DNA of 64,000 nucleotides. Source: Halobacillus ihumii. Its GTDB lineage: Bacteria; Bacillota; Bacilli; Bacillales; Halobacillaceae. Shown here in pieces: positions 16,343-25,671 of the stretch (positions within the stretch are counted from its first letter, which is position 1; the number at the start of each line of letters is the position of its first letter). Location: contig NZ_CACVAO010000001.1 of NCBI RefSeq assembly GCF_902726645.1, positions 3,730,636-3,794,635 on the forward strand. The letters run 5' to 3'. The position numbers were made by a program, and so were the translations under genes. A model generated the notes under the pieces. The model did not search any database. It worked only from the letters and a program-made list of their open reading frames with translations, and was not told the DNA's origin.

Positions 16343-16951
16343 ATGGAGGATTTACTGCTTTCCATTATTAATGATTATGGATATATAGGAATCTTTGTAT
16401 TAATTGCTCTAGAAAATATTTTCCCCCCGATCCCATCAGAAGTGATCTTAACGTTCGGCGGGTTCGTCACAACGAATACCCCCTTGTCGGTGGTAGGGGT
16501 GGTTATTAGTTCAACGCTTGGTTCGGTATTCGGAGCAGTCGTTTTATATGGAGTAGGATTGCTGCTTGATGTCGAACGCCTGGAGAAAATTATAGACAGA
16601 TGGGGAAAAGTTCTCCGCTTAACGAGGAAGGATATTTATAAAGCTGATGCCTGGTTTGACAAGTACGGCCCCTGGACAGTATTCTTGTGCCGTTTTGTTC
16701 CGCTCATCCGCAGCCTGATTTCCATTCCGGCCGGGATGTCCAATATGAATTTCGCGGCCTTTCTTGCCTTAACAACGCTTGGTACATTGATTTGGAACAC
16801 CGTGCTTATTCTAATTGGTGCCTCTGTCGGAGATTCCTGGCACAGCATCGTCAACTATATGGACATCTATTCGAATGTCGTGTATGTAATTCTAGCGATT
16901 GTGTTTGTGCTAGTAGTGATCTGGTATGTAAGAAAAGTGAGAAAAAGGTAA
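16343..16951 (+). CDS. DedA family membrane protein (YngC/UptA-like)
   Basis: 202 residues with about five to six hydrophobic segments. The DedA marks are [12 protein letters not shown] with its acidic residue, and [22 protein letters not shown] with the conserved arginines. DedA proteins act in membrane lipid handling; some, such as UptA, return undecaprenyl phosphate to the inner face. ATG 16343 follows TTAGGAGGTTCAAC. Monocistronic, with a long hairpin after the stop. The link to lipid-carrier recycling for the upstream glycosylation operon is tempting but unproven. Confidence 0.88.
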   Translation: MEDLLLSIINDYGYIGIFVLIALENIFPPIPSEVILTFGGFVTTNTPLSVVGVVISSTLGSVFGAVVLYGVGLLLDVERLEKIIDRWGKVLRLTRKDIYKADAWFDKYGPWTVFLCRFVPLIRSLISIPAGMSNMNFAAFLALTTLGTLIWNTVLILIGASVGDSWHSIVNYMDIYSNVVYVILAIVFVLVVIWYVRKVRKR

Positions 16952-16957
16952 GCAGGA

Positions 16958-17010
16958 AGGAACGTCCACGCAGACAATTTGAGATCGTGGACGTATCCTC
17001 CTTTTTATTT
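16958..17010 (+). terminator. Terminator after dedA
   Basis: Long stem AGGAACGTCCACG / CGTGGACGTATCCT with a 15-base loop and a T-rich tail. Confidence 0.8.
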
Positions 17011-17064
17011 TATAATCGGTACGGAAGCTTATCTACATATTATGTTATAAGGAGTGAAAGCACG

Positions 17065-17991
17065 TTGAGTAAAACCTTAATATTTGGCCATAAAAATCCA
17101 GATACAGATACGATTTGTTCGGCAATCGTCTATGCCGATTTGAAGAAAAAGCTCGGATTAGATGTGGAAGCCGTACGCCTAGGTGAAGTAGGAAGCGAAA
17201 CTCAGTTCGCATTAGAGAAATTTAACGTGGAAGCACCGCGTCAAGTGGACACCGTATCCAACGAAGTGGATCAGGTGATCTTAGTCGATCATAACGAACG
17301 CCAGCAAAGTGCTGAAGACATTGATAATGTCCAAGTTCTTGAAGTCATTGACCATCATCGGATCGCCAACTTCGAAACAAAAGGACCACTTTACTACCGT
17401 GCTGAACCAGTTGGCTGTACAGCCACGATCCTGAATAAACTGTATAAAGAAAATAACCAGCAAATCAGCCAGCCTATGGCAGGATTAATGCTATCGTCTA
17501 TTATTTCTGATTCCTTGCTGTTTAAATCCCCAACGTGTACAGAACAAGATGTGGAAGCAGCAAAAGAGTTAGCCGACATTGCTGGCGTAGACGCCGAACA
17601 GTATGGATTGGACATGCTTAAAGCAGGTGCAGATATTAGCGATAAGTCAGCTGCCGACTTGATTTCCCTTGACGCGAAGGAATTTTCCATGGGAGATTCA
17701 AAAGTTGAAATTGCTCAAGTCAATACCGTTGATACAGCAGATGTACTGGCTCGCAAAGGCGAGATTGAATCCGCAATTGAAGGTGTTATACAAGACAAAG
17801 ATCTTGACCTATTCGTATTTGTCATTACTGATATTCTTACCAATGACTCCACTGTTGTGGCTATTGGCGAGAAGCGTGATGTAGTCGCAGATGCTTTTGG
17901 CGTAACTCTTGATGGGAACCAGGCTGTTCTTCAAGGTGTTGTATCTCGTAAAAAACAAATTGTACCACCACTTAATGAAAAATTACTATAA
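17065..17991 (+). CDS. ppaC: Manganese-dependent inorganic pyrophosphatase (family II)
   Basis: 308 residues, DHH superfamily. It has all the metal-ligand motifs: [13 protein letters not shown] (His and two Asp), LVDHNE, and the DHH signature in [10 protein letters not shown]; the C-terminal DHHA2 domain ends with [12 protein letters not shown]. It splits pyrophosphate released by biosynthesis. The start is TTG 17065, with ATAAGGAGTG upstream; the reading frame stays open far upstream into dedA, but that part is not homologous. Own terminator, so monocistronic. Confidence 0.95.
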   Translation: MSKTLIFGHKNPDTDTICSAIVYADLKKKLGLDVEAVRLGEVGSETQFALEKFNVEAPRQVDTVSNEVDQVILVDHNERQQSAEDIDNVQVLEVIDHHRIANFETKGPLYYRAEPVGCTATILNKLYKENNQQISQPMAGLMLSSIISDSLLFKSPTCTEQDVEAAKELADIAGVDAEQYGLDMLKAGADISDKSAADLISLDAKEFSMGDSKVEIAQVNTVDTADVLARKGEIESAIEGVIQDKDLDLFVFVITDILTNDSTVVAIGEKRDVVADAFGVTLDGNQAVLQGVVSRKKQIVPPLNEKLL

Positions 17992-18002
17992 GATTGAAAA
18001 GG

Positions 18003-18034
18003 GATCCGCAGCTCTTTGAGGTGCGGATCTTTTT
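18003..18034 (+). terminator. Terminator of ppaC
   Basis: Stem GATCCGCA / TGCGGATC, then TTTTTAT. Confidence 0.88.
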
Positions 18035-18077
18035 ATACTGTAATAGAATCCTGTTAGTCTAAAAAGAGGTGAGTGTG

Positions 18078-18785
18078 ATGAGCAGAACTGAGTCGAAGGC
18101 GAAATTAGATTTAGAAAAAGTTATTTTTATCGGTAGAACATATGAAGAATATATGAAGATGTTTTCACTTTCCGAAGATCTCTTAGAGGGGAAGAAAATA
18201 TTAGATTGTCCAGCTGGAGCTTGTTCTTTTACTAGTGTTGGTCAAAAAAAGGGACTGAATATTACGGCTTGTGATATTGTCTACGATCATTCCTTAGAGG
18301 ATCTTAAGAGCAAGGGGCAAGAAGATATAGCACATACCATGGAGCACATGGAAAAAGCCAAAACCAATTACATATGGGATTATTTTAAAAACATTCATCA
18401 CCTAAAAGAACACCGACAAAGAGCACTGAATGATTGTGCTGCGGACATGGGTGAAAATAGCCAAAGATACATACCAGTTGACCTGCCTCATCTCCCTTTC
18501 AAAGACAAGGAATTTGACATTCTGTTATCTGCTCATTTCTTATTTACTTACGCTGACCGTTTGGATTTTCAATTTCATCTGGATACACTTAAAGAGCTGC
18601 TTAGAGTAACGAAAGAAGAAATTAGGATTTTCCCTTTAGTGGATCTAGAAGGAAATAAATACAAGCATTTAGATAAGGTTATAAGGTATTTGATTGATAA
18701 CGATTGCTTAGTTAAAGAGGTAGAAGTTCCCTATGAATTCCAAGCTCAAGCTAATTCCATGCTAAAAATCAAAAAGATGCATTAA
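18078..18785 (+). CDS. Class I SAM-dependent methyltransferase, substrate unknown
   Basis: 235 residues. KKILDCPAGACSFTS is a variant of motif I for AdoMet, followed by ITACDIVYD (motif II). FKDKEFDILLSAHFLFTYAD is motif IV/post-I, and LLRVTKEEIRIFP follows. The middle (about 75-135) is a charged helical insert. The ATG at 18078 is preferred over a GTG at 18069, since AAGAGGTG lies directly before it. Isolated between two terminators, so the context gives no clue to what is methylated. Confidence 0.75.
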   Translation: MSRTESKAKLDLEKVIFIGRTYEEYMKMFSLSEDLLEGKKILDCPAGACSFTSVGQKKGLNITACDIVYDHSLEDLKSKGQEDIAHTMEHMEKAKTNYIWDYFKNIHHLKEHRQRALNDCAADMGENSQRYIPVDLPHLPFKDKEFDILLSAHFLFTYADRLDFQFHLDTLKELLRVTKEEIRIFPLVDLEGNKYKHLDKVIRYLIDNDCLVKEVEVPYEFQAQANSMLKIKKMH

Positions 18786-18790
18786 CTTGA

Positions 18791-18817
18791 AGGGCAGCGG
18801 TAACGTTGCCCTTTTTC
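18791..18817 (+). terminator. Terminator after the methyltransferase
   Basis: Stem AGGGCAGCG / CGTTGCCCT with GTAA loop, then TTTTT. Confidence 0.85.
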
Positions 18818-18995
18818 TGTTAAATGCAAGCAATAGATCTCTACGTAATATTGGAATACTAAATATCAGTAAGTTAGTTAAAAGTATTGAAACATTTCCT
18901 TTTTTAAGCCGTCTAATGATTTAAGAAGTACATCTTCTGTCCAGTAATTAGCTGCGGAGAAGGCGATTTACGATAATATTTCAATGGAGGGCTAC

Positions 18996-19595
18996 ATGAA
19001 GAAATTTTGTGCGCTAATTGTGATGTTAGTATTTTTAAGTGGATGCTCGACTCTGAACAATTATCTAGGTGAGATAGTGATTCACAGCAATGATGAAGCT
19101 GAGATAGGTGAGCATCCTTCTGAGTTTGTCATTAATCAACAAAGAAATGGAATTCTGTATGGATATGAATTTATTGGAGTACCAAACGAGTATGGAATCT
19201 TGAATGTGCCTATTACGACAAATGAACCAACTGATTTTTATATCTATTTTTGGGGTGAAGAGGGAAAATATGCTCAACAAGACTTAAGCATTATTGCAAC
19301 ACATAAAGAAACAATGGAAAAAGTTATAACGGATAAGACTGTCATAAAAAAACAAAACGGTAAATTAGAAATTCCGAAATCTGAACAGCCTGGACTCATT
19401 CCTTTGAATTCTAAATTTAACCCAAAAATTGTACAGAAGGATCCTGTTGCAGTAGGCATAACAGAATTAACTTTTCCAACGGCGGGGGACTGGAGAATAG
19501 ATATAATGAAAGAAGATAAGCTATATGCCAGTGTTTCGTTAGAAGTTGGCAGCAGCGAAGCGAATTTAGAAAAGCTTTATAAAAAAGCTAAGTAA
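18996..19595 (+). CDS. Lipoprotein of unknown function
   Basis: 199 residues. A signal peptide (KKFCALIVMLVFLSGC) with lipobox LSGC places Cys17 as the lipid-modified residue, so the protein should sit on the outer face of the membrane. The rest is soluble and beta-rich, ending FPTAGDWRIDIMKE and SLEVG, like a small immunoglobulin-type domain. No enzyme motif is visible. The ATG at 18996 has GGAGG five bases before it; the in-frame ATG at 18984 lies upstream of that site. Confidence 0.7.
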   Translation: MKKFCALIVMLVFLSGCSTLNNYLGEIVIHSNDEAEIGEHPSEFVINQQRNGILYGYEFIGVPNEYGILNVPITTNEPTDFYIYFWGEEGKYAQQDLSIIATHKETMEKVITDKTVIKKQNGKLEIPKSEQPGLIPLNSKFNPKIVQKDPVAVGITELTFPTAGDWRIDIMKEDKLYASVSLEVGSSEANLEKLYKKAK

Positions 19596-19752
19596 TCATG
19601 CTCTCTGTGCTTAGTGAAGGAGTTCTTCTATAATACGGATTAGCATCCATTTTTTATCTAAGGTTTGTAATGATATTGGGCAAATAATAACTTGAAATAA
19701 TTGTATTTAATTGGTTCGATTACTCCAATAGTAGATGAAGGAGATTTTTATT

Positions 19753-20538
19753 ATGGCTTATGTTCGGCACAAGGATATCGTTGGGAAGCTTTATATACCT
19801 AGTGAAGAAAAAAGTAATCATATTGGTATTGTGTGGCTCCCAGGGTTACCTAATAAGCCGACTGTTGAAGATATGGGACAACCACTTGCGGATTTAGGAT
19901 TTACTGTTCTTCAAGTACGTTATCCCGGAAGCTGGCAAAGCTATGGAAATTTTGGCCCTTCATCATCACTTGAAGGTGCATTATTAGGTCTAGAACTCTT
20001 ATCAGACGGTAAAACATTGAACTTATGCAGCCAAACTGAAGTAGTGTGGAGTATAAAGCACCTTGTATTGATTGGGAATAGTTATGGTGGAGGAATAGCT
20101 GTTTCAGCTCTTGGTTTATCTGGTTTGGCAGATGCGGCTATTGCTCTTTGCCCTTTATTAGAACCAGAATTTCAGAACGCTAACACATCGCTTTCAGAAG
20201 ATGACCTTTCAATACTTTATCCGTTTTTGAGGAAACACCATAAAAATATCTTCAGAAATTTAAGTGAGGACGAATGGAATGATTTTATCCACGGAAGCCA
20301 TTTCTCAATACCCTCAAATTATTTGGAAGACTTAAAGGAAAAACATTTACTCTTAATTCATGGAACTGATGATAAATCAATTCGTTATGATCATACGGAA
20401 AACTTTTATAACAAACTAAGAGCTGTTGGTTCAAGAAAAGTTAACCTTCTTATAAAAGATGGAGTTGGTCATGGGAAAAGATTGCGACTTGTTACAAGGA
20501 ATAATTGGATAGAATGGATAACTTGCTTATTCAACTAA
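19753..20538 (+). CDS. Alpha/beta hydrolase
   Basis: 261 residues. The nucleophile elbow is GNSYGGG (about residue 114), the acid is in IHGTDDKSIRYDH, and the histidine is in GVGHGKR; these form a plausible Ser-Asp-His triad. LPGLPNKPTVEDM near the N-terminus provides the oxyanion loop. The dienelactone-hydrolase-like build suggests an esterase or peptidase, but the substrate is unknown. The ATG at 19753 follows AAGGAG; the ATG at 19735 lies before that site. Monocistronic, with a terminator directly after the stop. Confidence 0.75.
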   Translation: MAYVRHKDIVGKLYIPSEEKSNHIGIVWLPGLPNKPTVEDMGQPLADLGFTVLQVRYPGSWQSYGNFGPSSSLEGALLGLELLSDGKTLNLCSQTEVVWSIKHLVLIGNSYGGGIAVSALGLSGLADAAIALCPLLEPEFQNANTSLSEDDLSILYPFLRKHHKNIFRNLSEDEWNDFIHGSHFSIPSNYLEDLKEKHLLLIHGTDDKSIRYDHTENFYNKLRAVGSRKVNLLIKDGVGHGKRLRLVTRNNWIEWITCLFN

Positions 20539-20572
20539 GAGCGCACTTATTTAATAAGACGCTCTTTTTTAA
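20538..20572 (+). terminator. Terminator after the alpha/beta hydrolase
   Basis: Stem AGAGCG / CGCTCT with a 16-base loop containing a smaller hairpin, then TTTTTT. Confidence 0.65.
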
Positions 20573-20662
20573 TTCACCTGCTGAAGACTATAATTCGAAA
20601 TAATGAAAAATATTCCATATTCCTCTATAATGGAAGAAGTATGAGTTATGGGAGGGAGTATA

Positions 20663-22453
20663 TTGGAAAGTTTACGTACGAAAAAGTGGAATTTAGACCG
20701 CATATACCCGGGTGATGGAGTAAGCCCGATCAAAGACCAAATACATGAAGTCATCTTACATATTGATCAGACACAAAAAGATTTAGAAAATCAAACACAT
20801 CCGACCGAAATAACTAAGATAGTAGAGATGATCGGTCATGTACAAGACCTTTATACGAAAGTTTTCGACATAGATGAATATATCATTTGTCTATCATCAG
20901 AAAATGTCCATGAGCCAGAGGCGCAAACACTTAACGACCAGAGCAACCAAATGAAGTCTCAGATGGATATATTACTACTCACTTTTGGTCAGTTTCTTGC
21001 AAGTATAGCAGAAGATAAATGGCACGCATTGATCCAACGCTCCGAAGTTGAAGGCATAGAAACCTTTTTAACGGAACAAAGACAGAAGGTAAAAGACCAG
21101 TTGAATCCTGAATTGGAAAAAGTAATCCATTCACTTTCTATTCATGGATTTGCCGGTTGGGAAGACCATTATGAACAAGAATTCGCTAATCTTACTGTGC
21201 CTGTGAGTAATGAAGAAGGCAGAAAAAATATTCCTTTCGATACGGCATTTATGCGTGCGATGCTTTCAAGCGACCGAGCGACAAGGAAAGACATCGCCTC
21301 ATCGATGACGAAGGTTTTTCATGAAAATGAAGAGCGTTTTGCTTCGATTTTTAATCATTTTGCAGGTTATCGTAATGAGGTGTACCAGCTAAGAGGATGG
21401 TTGAACCCTTTGAAAGAAATGTTTGAGCAAAATCGAATTGGTGAAGCTTCTGTTAACAGCATGATGAAAACACTCCATGAACACAAATCCTTACTGCACC
21501 AATTTTTAAAAAGAAAAGCGCAGTTGAATCAAGTAGAAAACTTGAGTTGGTATGATATTTATGCTCCAACCTTCACTACTAAGACTACACTTACTTATGA
21601 TAAAGCAGCAAACATCGTTACCCAGCAATTTTATAGCTATAGTGAAAAACTGGGTGAGTTCGCTGATAAGGCTTTCAAAGAAGGGTGGGTTGATGCGGAA
21701 CCTTCAGATTCTAAGCGGCACGGGGCGTTTTGCGCATCGTTACCGAATTCGAAAGAAAGTCGTATTATGCTATCTTTTACAGGTTACTATCAAGATGTAG
21801 TTACCCTTGCTCATGAATTAGGACATGCTTATCACAATTCGCTCCTTCATGAAACGCCTGGTTTTGCGCAGCAAGCCGGAACAGGCCTGGCTGAAACAGC
21901 GTCGACTTTCGCTGAAAACTTAGTTCTGGATGCAGCAATAGATTTAGCAGAAACCGAAGAAGATCGATTATCACTGCTAGAATTAAAAATTACCAATGGT
22001 TTAAAATACATTGCTTACATCCCTGCAAAGTTCGAGTTTGAACAAAAGTTTTATGAAAAACGTAACAGCCGCAATCTTTCAGCAGCTGAACTGGTTGATC
22101 TAATGGAGAAAACTGAGAGAGATTGGTTTCAGGATTCTTTAGATGAAGTAAATGCACATAACTGGATGACCATACCACATTTCTATGATACGGAAAAAGC
22201 TTTTTACAATCTTCCGTACACCATTGGTTATTTGTTCAGTAACGGTATTTATTCTCTATATTTATTAGATAAAGAAACGTTCCCCGAACAGTACGACCAA
22301 CTTCTAAAGCATTCTGGAAATCATACGATGGAGGAATTGGGAATCAAGTATTTAAATCATGAACTGAACTCCCCGTCTTTCTGGGAAGCTTCCATTAGAC
22401 CTTTAGGGGAAGCGATTCATAAGTATCTCGAACAAACGGAAGCATATATATAA
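20663..22453 (+). CDS. pepF: Oligoendopeptidase F family protein (peptidase M3)
   Basis: 596 residues. The zinc motif HELGH (LAHELGHAYHNSLL) lies near residue 386. The downstream GLAETASTFAENLVLD gives the third ligand Glu. The C-terminal Tyr/His-rich segment (FYNLPYTIGYLFSNGIY) is typical of M3B oligoendopeptidases. These are cytoplasmic and hydrolyse short peptides. Start: TTG 20663, placed right after GGGAGGGAG; the in-frame ATG at 20648 lies upstream of that site. It opens the AT-rich stretch of the window. Confidence 0.9.
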   Translation: MESLRTKKWNLDRIYPGDGVSPIKDQIHEVILHIDQTQKDLENQTHPTEITKIVEMIGHVQDLYTKVFDIDEYIICLSSENVHEPEAQTLNDQSNQMKSQMDILLLTFGQFLASIAEDKWHALIQRSEVEGIETFLTEQRQKVKDQLNPELEKVIHSLSIHGFAGWEDHYEQEFANLTVPVSNEEGRKNIPFDTAFMRAMLSSDRATRKDIASSMTKVFHENEERFASIFNHFAGYRNEVYQLRGWLNPLKEMFEQNRIGEASVNSMMKTLHEHKSLLHQFLKRKAQLNQVENLSWYDIYAPTFTTKTTLTYDKAANIVTQQFYSYSEKLGEFADKAFKEGWVDAEPSDSKRHGAFCASLPNSKESRIMLSFTGYYQDVVTLAHELGHAYHNSLLHETPGFAQQAGTGLAETASTFAENLVLDAAIDLAETEEDRLSLLELKITNGLKYIAYIPAKFEFEQKFYEKRNSRNLSAAELVDLMEKTERDWFQDSLDEVNAHNWMTIPHFYDTEKAFYNLPYTIGYLFSNGIYSLYLLDKETFPEQYDQLLKHSGNHTMEELGIKYLNHELNSPSFWEASIRPLGEAIHKYLEQTEAYI

Positions 22454-22506
22454 GAAGGCCGACTCAACATTTGTGCAACACGTAACTCTCGGAGGGGGCT
22501 GCAAAA

Positions 22507-23361
22507 ATAAATAAAATAATCTACGACTATTATGTTGAAAGAGTAGGAGAAGGTGAACCTGTAATATTTCTCCCTGCTGGAGGCTTCTCTGGCAATGAAG
22601 GACTTAATATAGCAAGGTATCTTCGCGATAAGTTTGAAACCCATTTGATAGACTTACCTGGCTTAGGTAAAAGTCAAGGGATCGAAGGACGAATTACGCC
22701 TTTAAAATTAGCCGAATGGGTAAAAGAGTATATGGATCAAAGTCAAATAGATAAAGCTTTCCTTATTGGGCATTCTTTAGGCGGAGCGATCCTTTTAGCT
22801 TTTGCTATTTATTATCCAGACAGAGTGTATAAACTAATATTATTGGACGAGGGTCACAAACCATTTCCTAGAATCCCCAAATCTGAGTTTGGTTCATTTG
22901 CGTATGCATTTCCTTTACTAAGTGTATGTGTACAGCTATTTGGGAAGTATTTTCTGAACAGACTAGCACCGTTTTTTATGCAAGATAACGAACAGGGAAA
23001 AGACGATTTTGCAGTTAATGTAAAAGAATTTTGTGATCGTGTTGCAATTGAAGAAAATGAATACATTAGAATTGCAATGAAAAATCCTGGTGAGTTCTCA
23101 GAAAACGGACTTAAATTAATGTTTGGTTATTACAATCTCAATCTCCCTAGTATGCTTAAGAAAATAAAAGTGCCGACCCATTTAATTTATGCCACGTTCG
23201 AAACTATTCATGAAACAGAATACAAACGCACCGGGAAATACATACAAAAATTTAAAGATAGCAATCTTCCTATTGAATATTCCTCAGTTAACAGTGGTCA
23301 TTATGTGCATTGGAGTAGTGTTTTTCCATGGAAAGATTTGAAGAAATCCTTAAGTGATTAG
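22507..23361 (+). CDS. Alpha/beta hydrolase without a standard start codon
   Basis: The frame is open from 22486 and gives a full-length hydrolase: a strand of KIIYDYYVERVGEGEP, then FLPAGGFSG, IDLPGLGKS, nucleophile GHSLGG, a helical lid, and the histidine in NSGHYVHW. There is no ATG, GTG or TTG in frame before 22645, which is past the first core strands. GGAGGGGG at 22491-22498 is well placed for an ATA codon at 22507. Either translation starts at a non-standard codon or the ATG was lost and the gene is dying. The start given here is therefore inferred. Follows pepF by about 50 bases. Confidence 0.6.
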   Translation: MNKIIYDYYVERVGEGEPVIFLPAGGFSGNEGLNIARYLRDKFETHLIDLPGLGKSQGIEGRITPLKLAEWVKEYMDQSQIDKAFLIGHSLGGAILLAFAIYYPDRVYKLILLDEGHKPFPRIPKSEFGSFAYAFPLLSVCVQLFGKYFLNRLAPFFMQDNEQGKDDFAVNVKEFCDRVAIEENEYIRIAMKNPGEFSENGLKLMFGYYNLNLPSMLKKIKVPTHLIYATFETIHETEYKRTGKYIQKFKDSNLPIEYSSVNSGHYVHWSSVFPWKDLKKSLSD

Positions 23362-23424
23362 AACATAATGTAGTGTAAGAATTTTCGGCCTTTCTTTAGT
23401 ATAAACGGAGTTGGGGGCGGGTTT

Positions 23425-23592
23425 ATTTTTGATTTCATAGTGCTTTTTGGAGTAGCGATTGTTGGCGGAATAATTGCAGTCATTGGCTCGATCATTGTTA
23501 TAGGGAGAAAAATTTCGGAACCTAAAAGGGATCTCCAGCGAAAAGTTAATAAGCTTGAAAAAGAAGTTAATCGTTTGAAAGACAATCAATGA
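23425..23592 (+). CDS. Small membrane protein with coiled-coil tail, possible ATT start
   Basis: 55 residues: one strong membrane helix (FIVLFGVAIVGGIIAVIGSIIVIG), then a charged heptad-like tail (ISEPKRDLQRKVNKLEKEV). A purine-rich GGGGGCGGG lies just before an ATT codon at 23425; the first ordinary start in frame is GTG 23440, which would cut into the membrane helix. The layout (N-out helix, cytoplasmic coiled coil) is common among small Bacillus membrane proteins. Function unknown. It is preceded by another gene without a standard start. Confidence 0.45.
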   Translation: MFDFIVLFGVAIVGGIIAVIGSIIVIGRKISEPKRDLQRKVNKLEKEVNRLKDNQ

Positions 23593-23667
23593 TTTTACTT
23601 TGGTTTTGAATTCAAAAGTTATTAGGTGGAAAGCAAAAATAGAGCTGTAGACTAAAGGTGGGTTGCT

Positions 23668-23883
23668 TTGATTTATATTATAGGATATCTCTTACTGTTT
23701 TCATTGTTATTTTACACTGCTCAAGGTTTTATATGGAGTATATTACAGCCCTTTTTAGGTGACGACATGACAATCTTACATATTATTCTATCCTACTTAA
23801 TACCAATTGTGATCGCAATAATCATAGGGGTAATAGTTTACTATCTTCTTGTGTCTGCAAAGCAAATGCTGAAGAGTTTGTAA
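23668..23883 (+). CDS. Small two-helix membrane protein, unknown
   Basis: 71 residues, TTG start with AAAGGTGG upstream. Two hydrophobic helices (about 1-25 and 35-62) end in a short basic tail (SAKQMLKSL). No motif recognised. It lies in a run of small AT-rich membrane-protein genes. Confidence 0.5.
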   Translation: MIYIIGYLLLFSLLFYTAQGFIWSILQPFLGDDMTILHIILSYLIPIVIAIIIGVIVYYLLVSAKQMLKSL

Positions 23884-24027
23884 GTTTTCATTTTCTTTGA
23901 GCATGTTCGGATGAGAAAAAATGTACTTAAAATAATTTCTATCTGCTGATTTATTACTTACTTCTATATGTATAAGCTGTCTTTTCAGATAATTAATACT
24001 AGGCCTGATAGACGAGGAGGAGGGATC

Positions 24028-24252
24028 ATGAGAAAAGTAACATTTATTTTAGCAACAATAATTCTTGGAATAGTAATTTATACTTTAATTATTGGCAACG
24101 ATTTTCTAATGCCTTTTATACCTTTATTTGCTGGCATTCTAATGTTAACAACCGGGGTGGAACAAGTTAAAAATAACAATAAACATATAGAGGGTTATAT
24201 AAGGTTAATTACATCCTTATGTTTTTTCTTCTTCTTTATTTCCCTTATTTAA
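24028..24252 (+). CDS. Small membrane protein, DUF3953-like
   Basis: 74 residues with three hydrophobic stretches. The order helix - FIPLFAGILMLTTGVEQVKNN - helix resembles the DUF3953 family as I remember it (LGLMMLVxGxEEF). GAGGAGGAGGGATC stands directly before the ATG at 24028, which rules out the upstream ATG at 23968. Function unknown. Confidence 0.55.
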   Translation: MRKVTFILATIILGIVIYTLIIGNDFLMPFIPLFAGILMLTTGVEQVKNNNKHIEGYIRLITSLCFFFFFISLI

Positions 24253-24339
24253 GCGTTACCAACTTATCCAGAACTACTATAATGCAAACGTATATTCTGG
24301 TATTGTTATAGTAACAAACTATTAAAGGTTGGTGTTTTG

Positions 24340-24810
24340 ATGAATTCAATAGAATTATTAAAATTAAATCTGGCTGAAGTAAGGCGAAGAAGTATTAAGG
24401 TTTGGTTGGAAATACCTGAGGATACATTACATTGGAGGCCTGATTCAGAAGCAATGACATGTTTGGAAATGGTGCGGCATGTATTGGAAAGTGAGCATTA
24501 TTATCATATGGCCATAAAAAATAAGGGAAGTCTAACCGAGTTTAGGTCTCCTTTTGAAGACCAACCCTTAGATTCAGTAAAAAAAGAACTGGAATTTGCA
24601 TCCCCATATCGCAACGATTTCTTAGAAACAGTTTCAAGTTATAGCGAGACAGATTTATCAAGGATCAATATTGATCGTTCTAACGTGGGGTATGTTCGAA
24701 GTTTAGGGGATATGCTTTTACGAATCGCATACCATGAATCTATACATACAGGTCAGTTATTAGACTATCTTCGTACAGCTGGTGTTCATAGAGCTGATAT
24801 CTGGGATTAG
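24340..24810 (+). CDS. DinB/DfsB family metal-binding protein
   Basis: 156 residues, predicted four-helix bundle. The three histidines of the DinB metal site appear in MVRHVLESEHYY and AYHESIHTGQL. The N-terminal LHWRPDSEAMTCLEMVRH is a typical DinB opening. Related proteins are putative metal-dependent enzymes, some acting as thiol (bacillithiol) transferases; the role here is unknown. ATG 24340 with AAAGGTTGG upstream. Confidence 0.8.
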   Translation: MNSIELLKLNLAEVRRRSIKVWLEIPEDTLHWRPDSEAMTCLEMVRHVLESEHYYHMAIKNKGSLTEFRSPFEDQPLDSVKKELEFASPYRNDFLETVSSYSETDLSRINIDRSNVGYVRSLGDMLLRIAYHESIHTGQLLDYLRTAGVHRADIWD

Positions 24811-24916
24811 GGGAAAATAGTGTGGTTGCCACAAAAGATACTATTCTCAATGCTTATAGGAGTAATATTATTTAGTTCAAATCGCTAGTTAGAATGAGAG
24901 GTTAGGTGGCAGATTA

Positions 24917-25114
24917 TTGGAAGGATTGGATCTAAGTTTCAATAATAAAAAAGTAATATTTTGGTTTGCTATTGTCATACCAGTAACTATTATTTCAATT
25001 TTGTTGTACATTTTTTTACCAAGGGATTTTTATCTCATTCCAACATTACTACCTATAGTTGCTATTTGTGTTTATTACGTATTGGTATCTTTGGCTCGAA
25101 ACAAAAAAGAGTGA
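24917..25114 (+). CDS. Small two-helix membrane protein, unknown
   Basis: 65 residues, TTG start, weak AGGTGG upstream. Two hydrophobic helices (about 12-34 and 38-58) and a basic C-terminus (ARNKKE). No family recognised. Confidence 0.4.
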   Translation: MEGLDLSFNNKKVIFWFAIVIPVTIISILLYIFLPRDFYLIPTLLPIVAICVYYVLVSLARNKKE

Positions 25115-25286
25115 AGGATTGATTGGATTAATCAGTCGGGCCGCAATTCTAAAAGTTGGTCACCTTCATTGAAGCAATGGGAGCGTAGCAAGTTATTCTT
25201 GAAGGGCTTGCAAGAATTGAAGATCGTTTGACTGATATCACTAACTTTCTTGAAATTGAAAGGTGATAAATAGGGTGATATAACTA

Positions 25287-25604
25287 ATGGATTTTAAAAA
25301 TGTAAAAATCGAAGTATTATTACCAGAAGACTTTATAAAGAGTCTTAGGGATAAGTTGAATGATCTAGGTGTTTTGACTGTAGGCGACTATGACAATGTT
25401 ATTTCTTACTCTGAAAGCAAAGGATATTGGAGACCTTTAAAAAGGTCAAAACCATTTAAAGGGATACAAGGAGAAATTTCTTTCGGAACTGAATGTAAAA
25501 TGGAGTTTAGATGCTCATACGAGGATATCGAAGAAGTTAAACATATTATTAGAACTGTGCACCCATATGAGGAGCCAATCATAAACGTTATACCACTTCT
25601 TTAA
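25287..25604 (+). CDS. Standalone NIF3/YqfO insert-domain (CutA/PII-like) protein
   Basis: 105 residues. The ferredoxin-like fold matches the domain inserted in YqfO/NIF3 proteins: KIEVLLPEDFIKSLRDKLNDLG, GDYDNVISYS, a GYWRPL..SKPF segment, FGTECKMEFRC, and the end TVHPYEEPIINVIPLL (HPYEEP is the most telling). Standalone forms exist, with unknown function. AGGGTGAT precedes the ATG. Confidence 0.7.
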   Translation: MDFKNVKIEVLLPEDFIKSLRDKLNDLGVLTVGDYDNVISYSESKGYWRPLKRSKPFKGIQGEISFGTECKMEFRCSYEDIEEVKHIIRTVHPYEEPIINVIPLL

Positions 25605-25671
25605 GAAGGCATCTGCAATTTTGTTCGATATCTTAAGCAAACGAGGGAGCAATTGAAGGTACAGTAGGGAA

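Noticed and set aside
25189..25266. Short coiled-coil-like frame (VILEGLARIEDRLTDI...)
   Set aside because: Resembles the tail of small phage-type proteins, but has no start, and is too short to assign.
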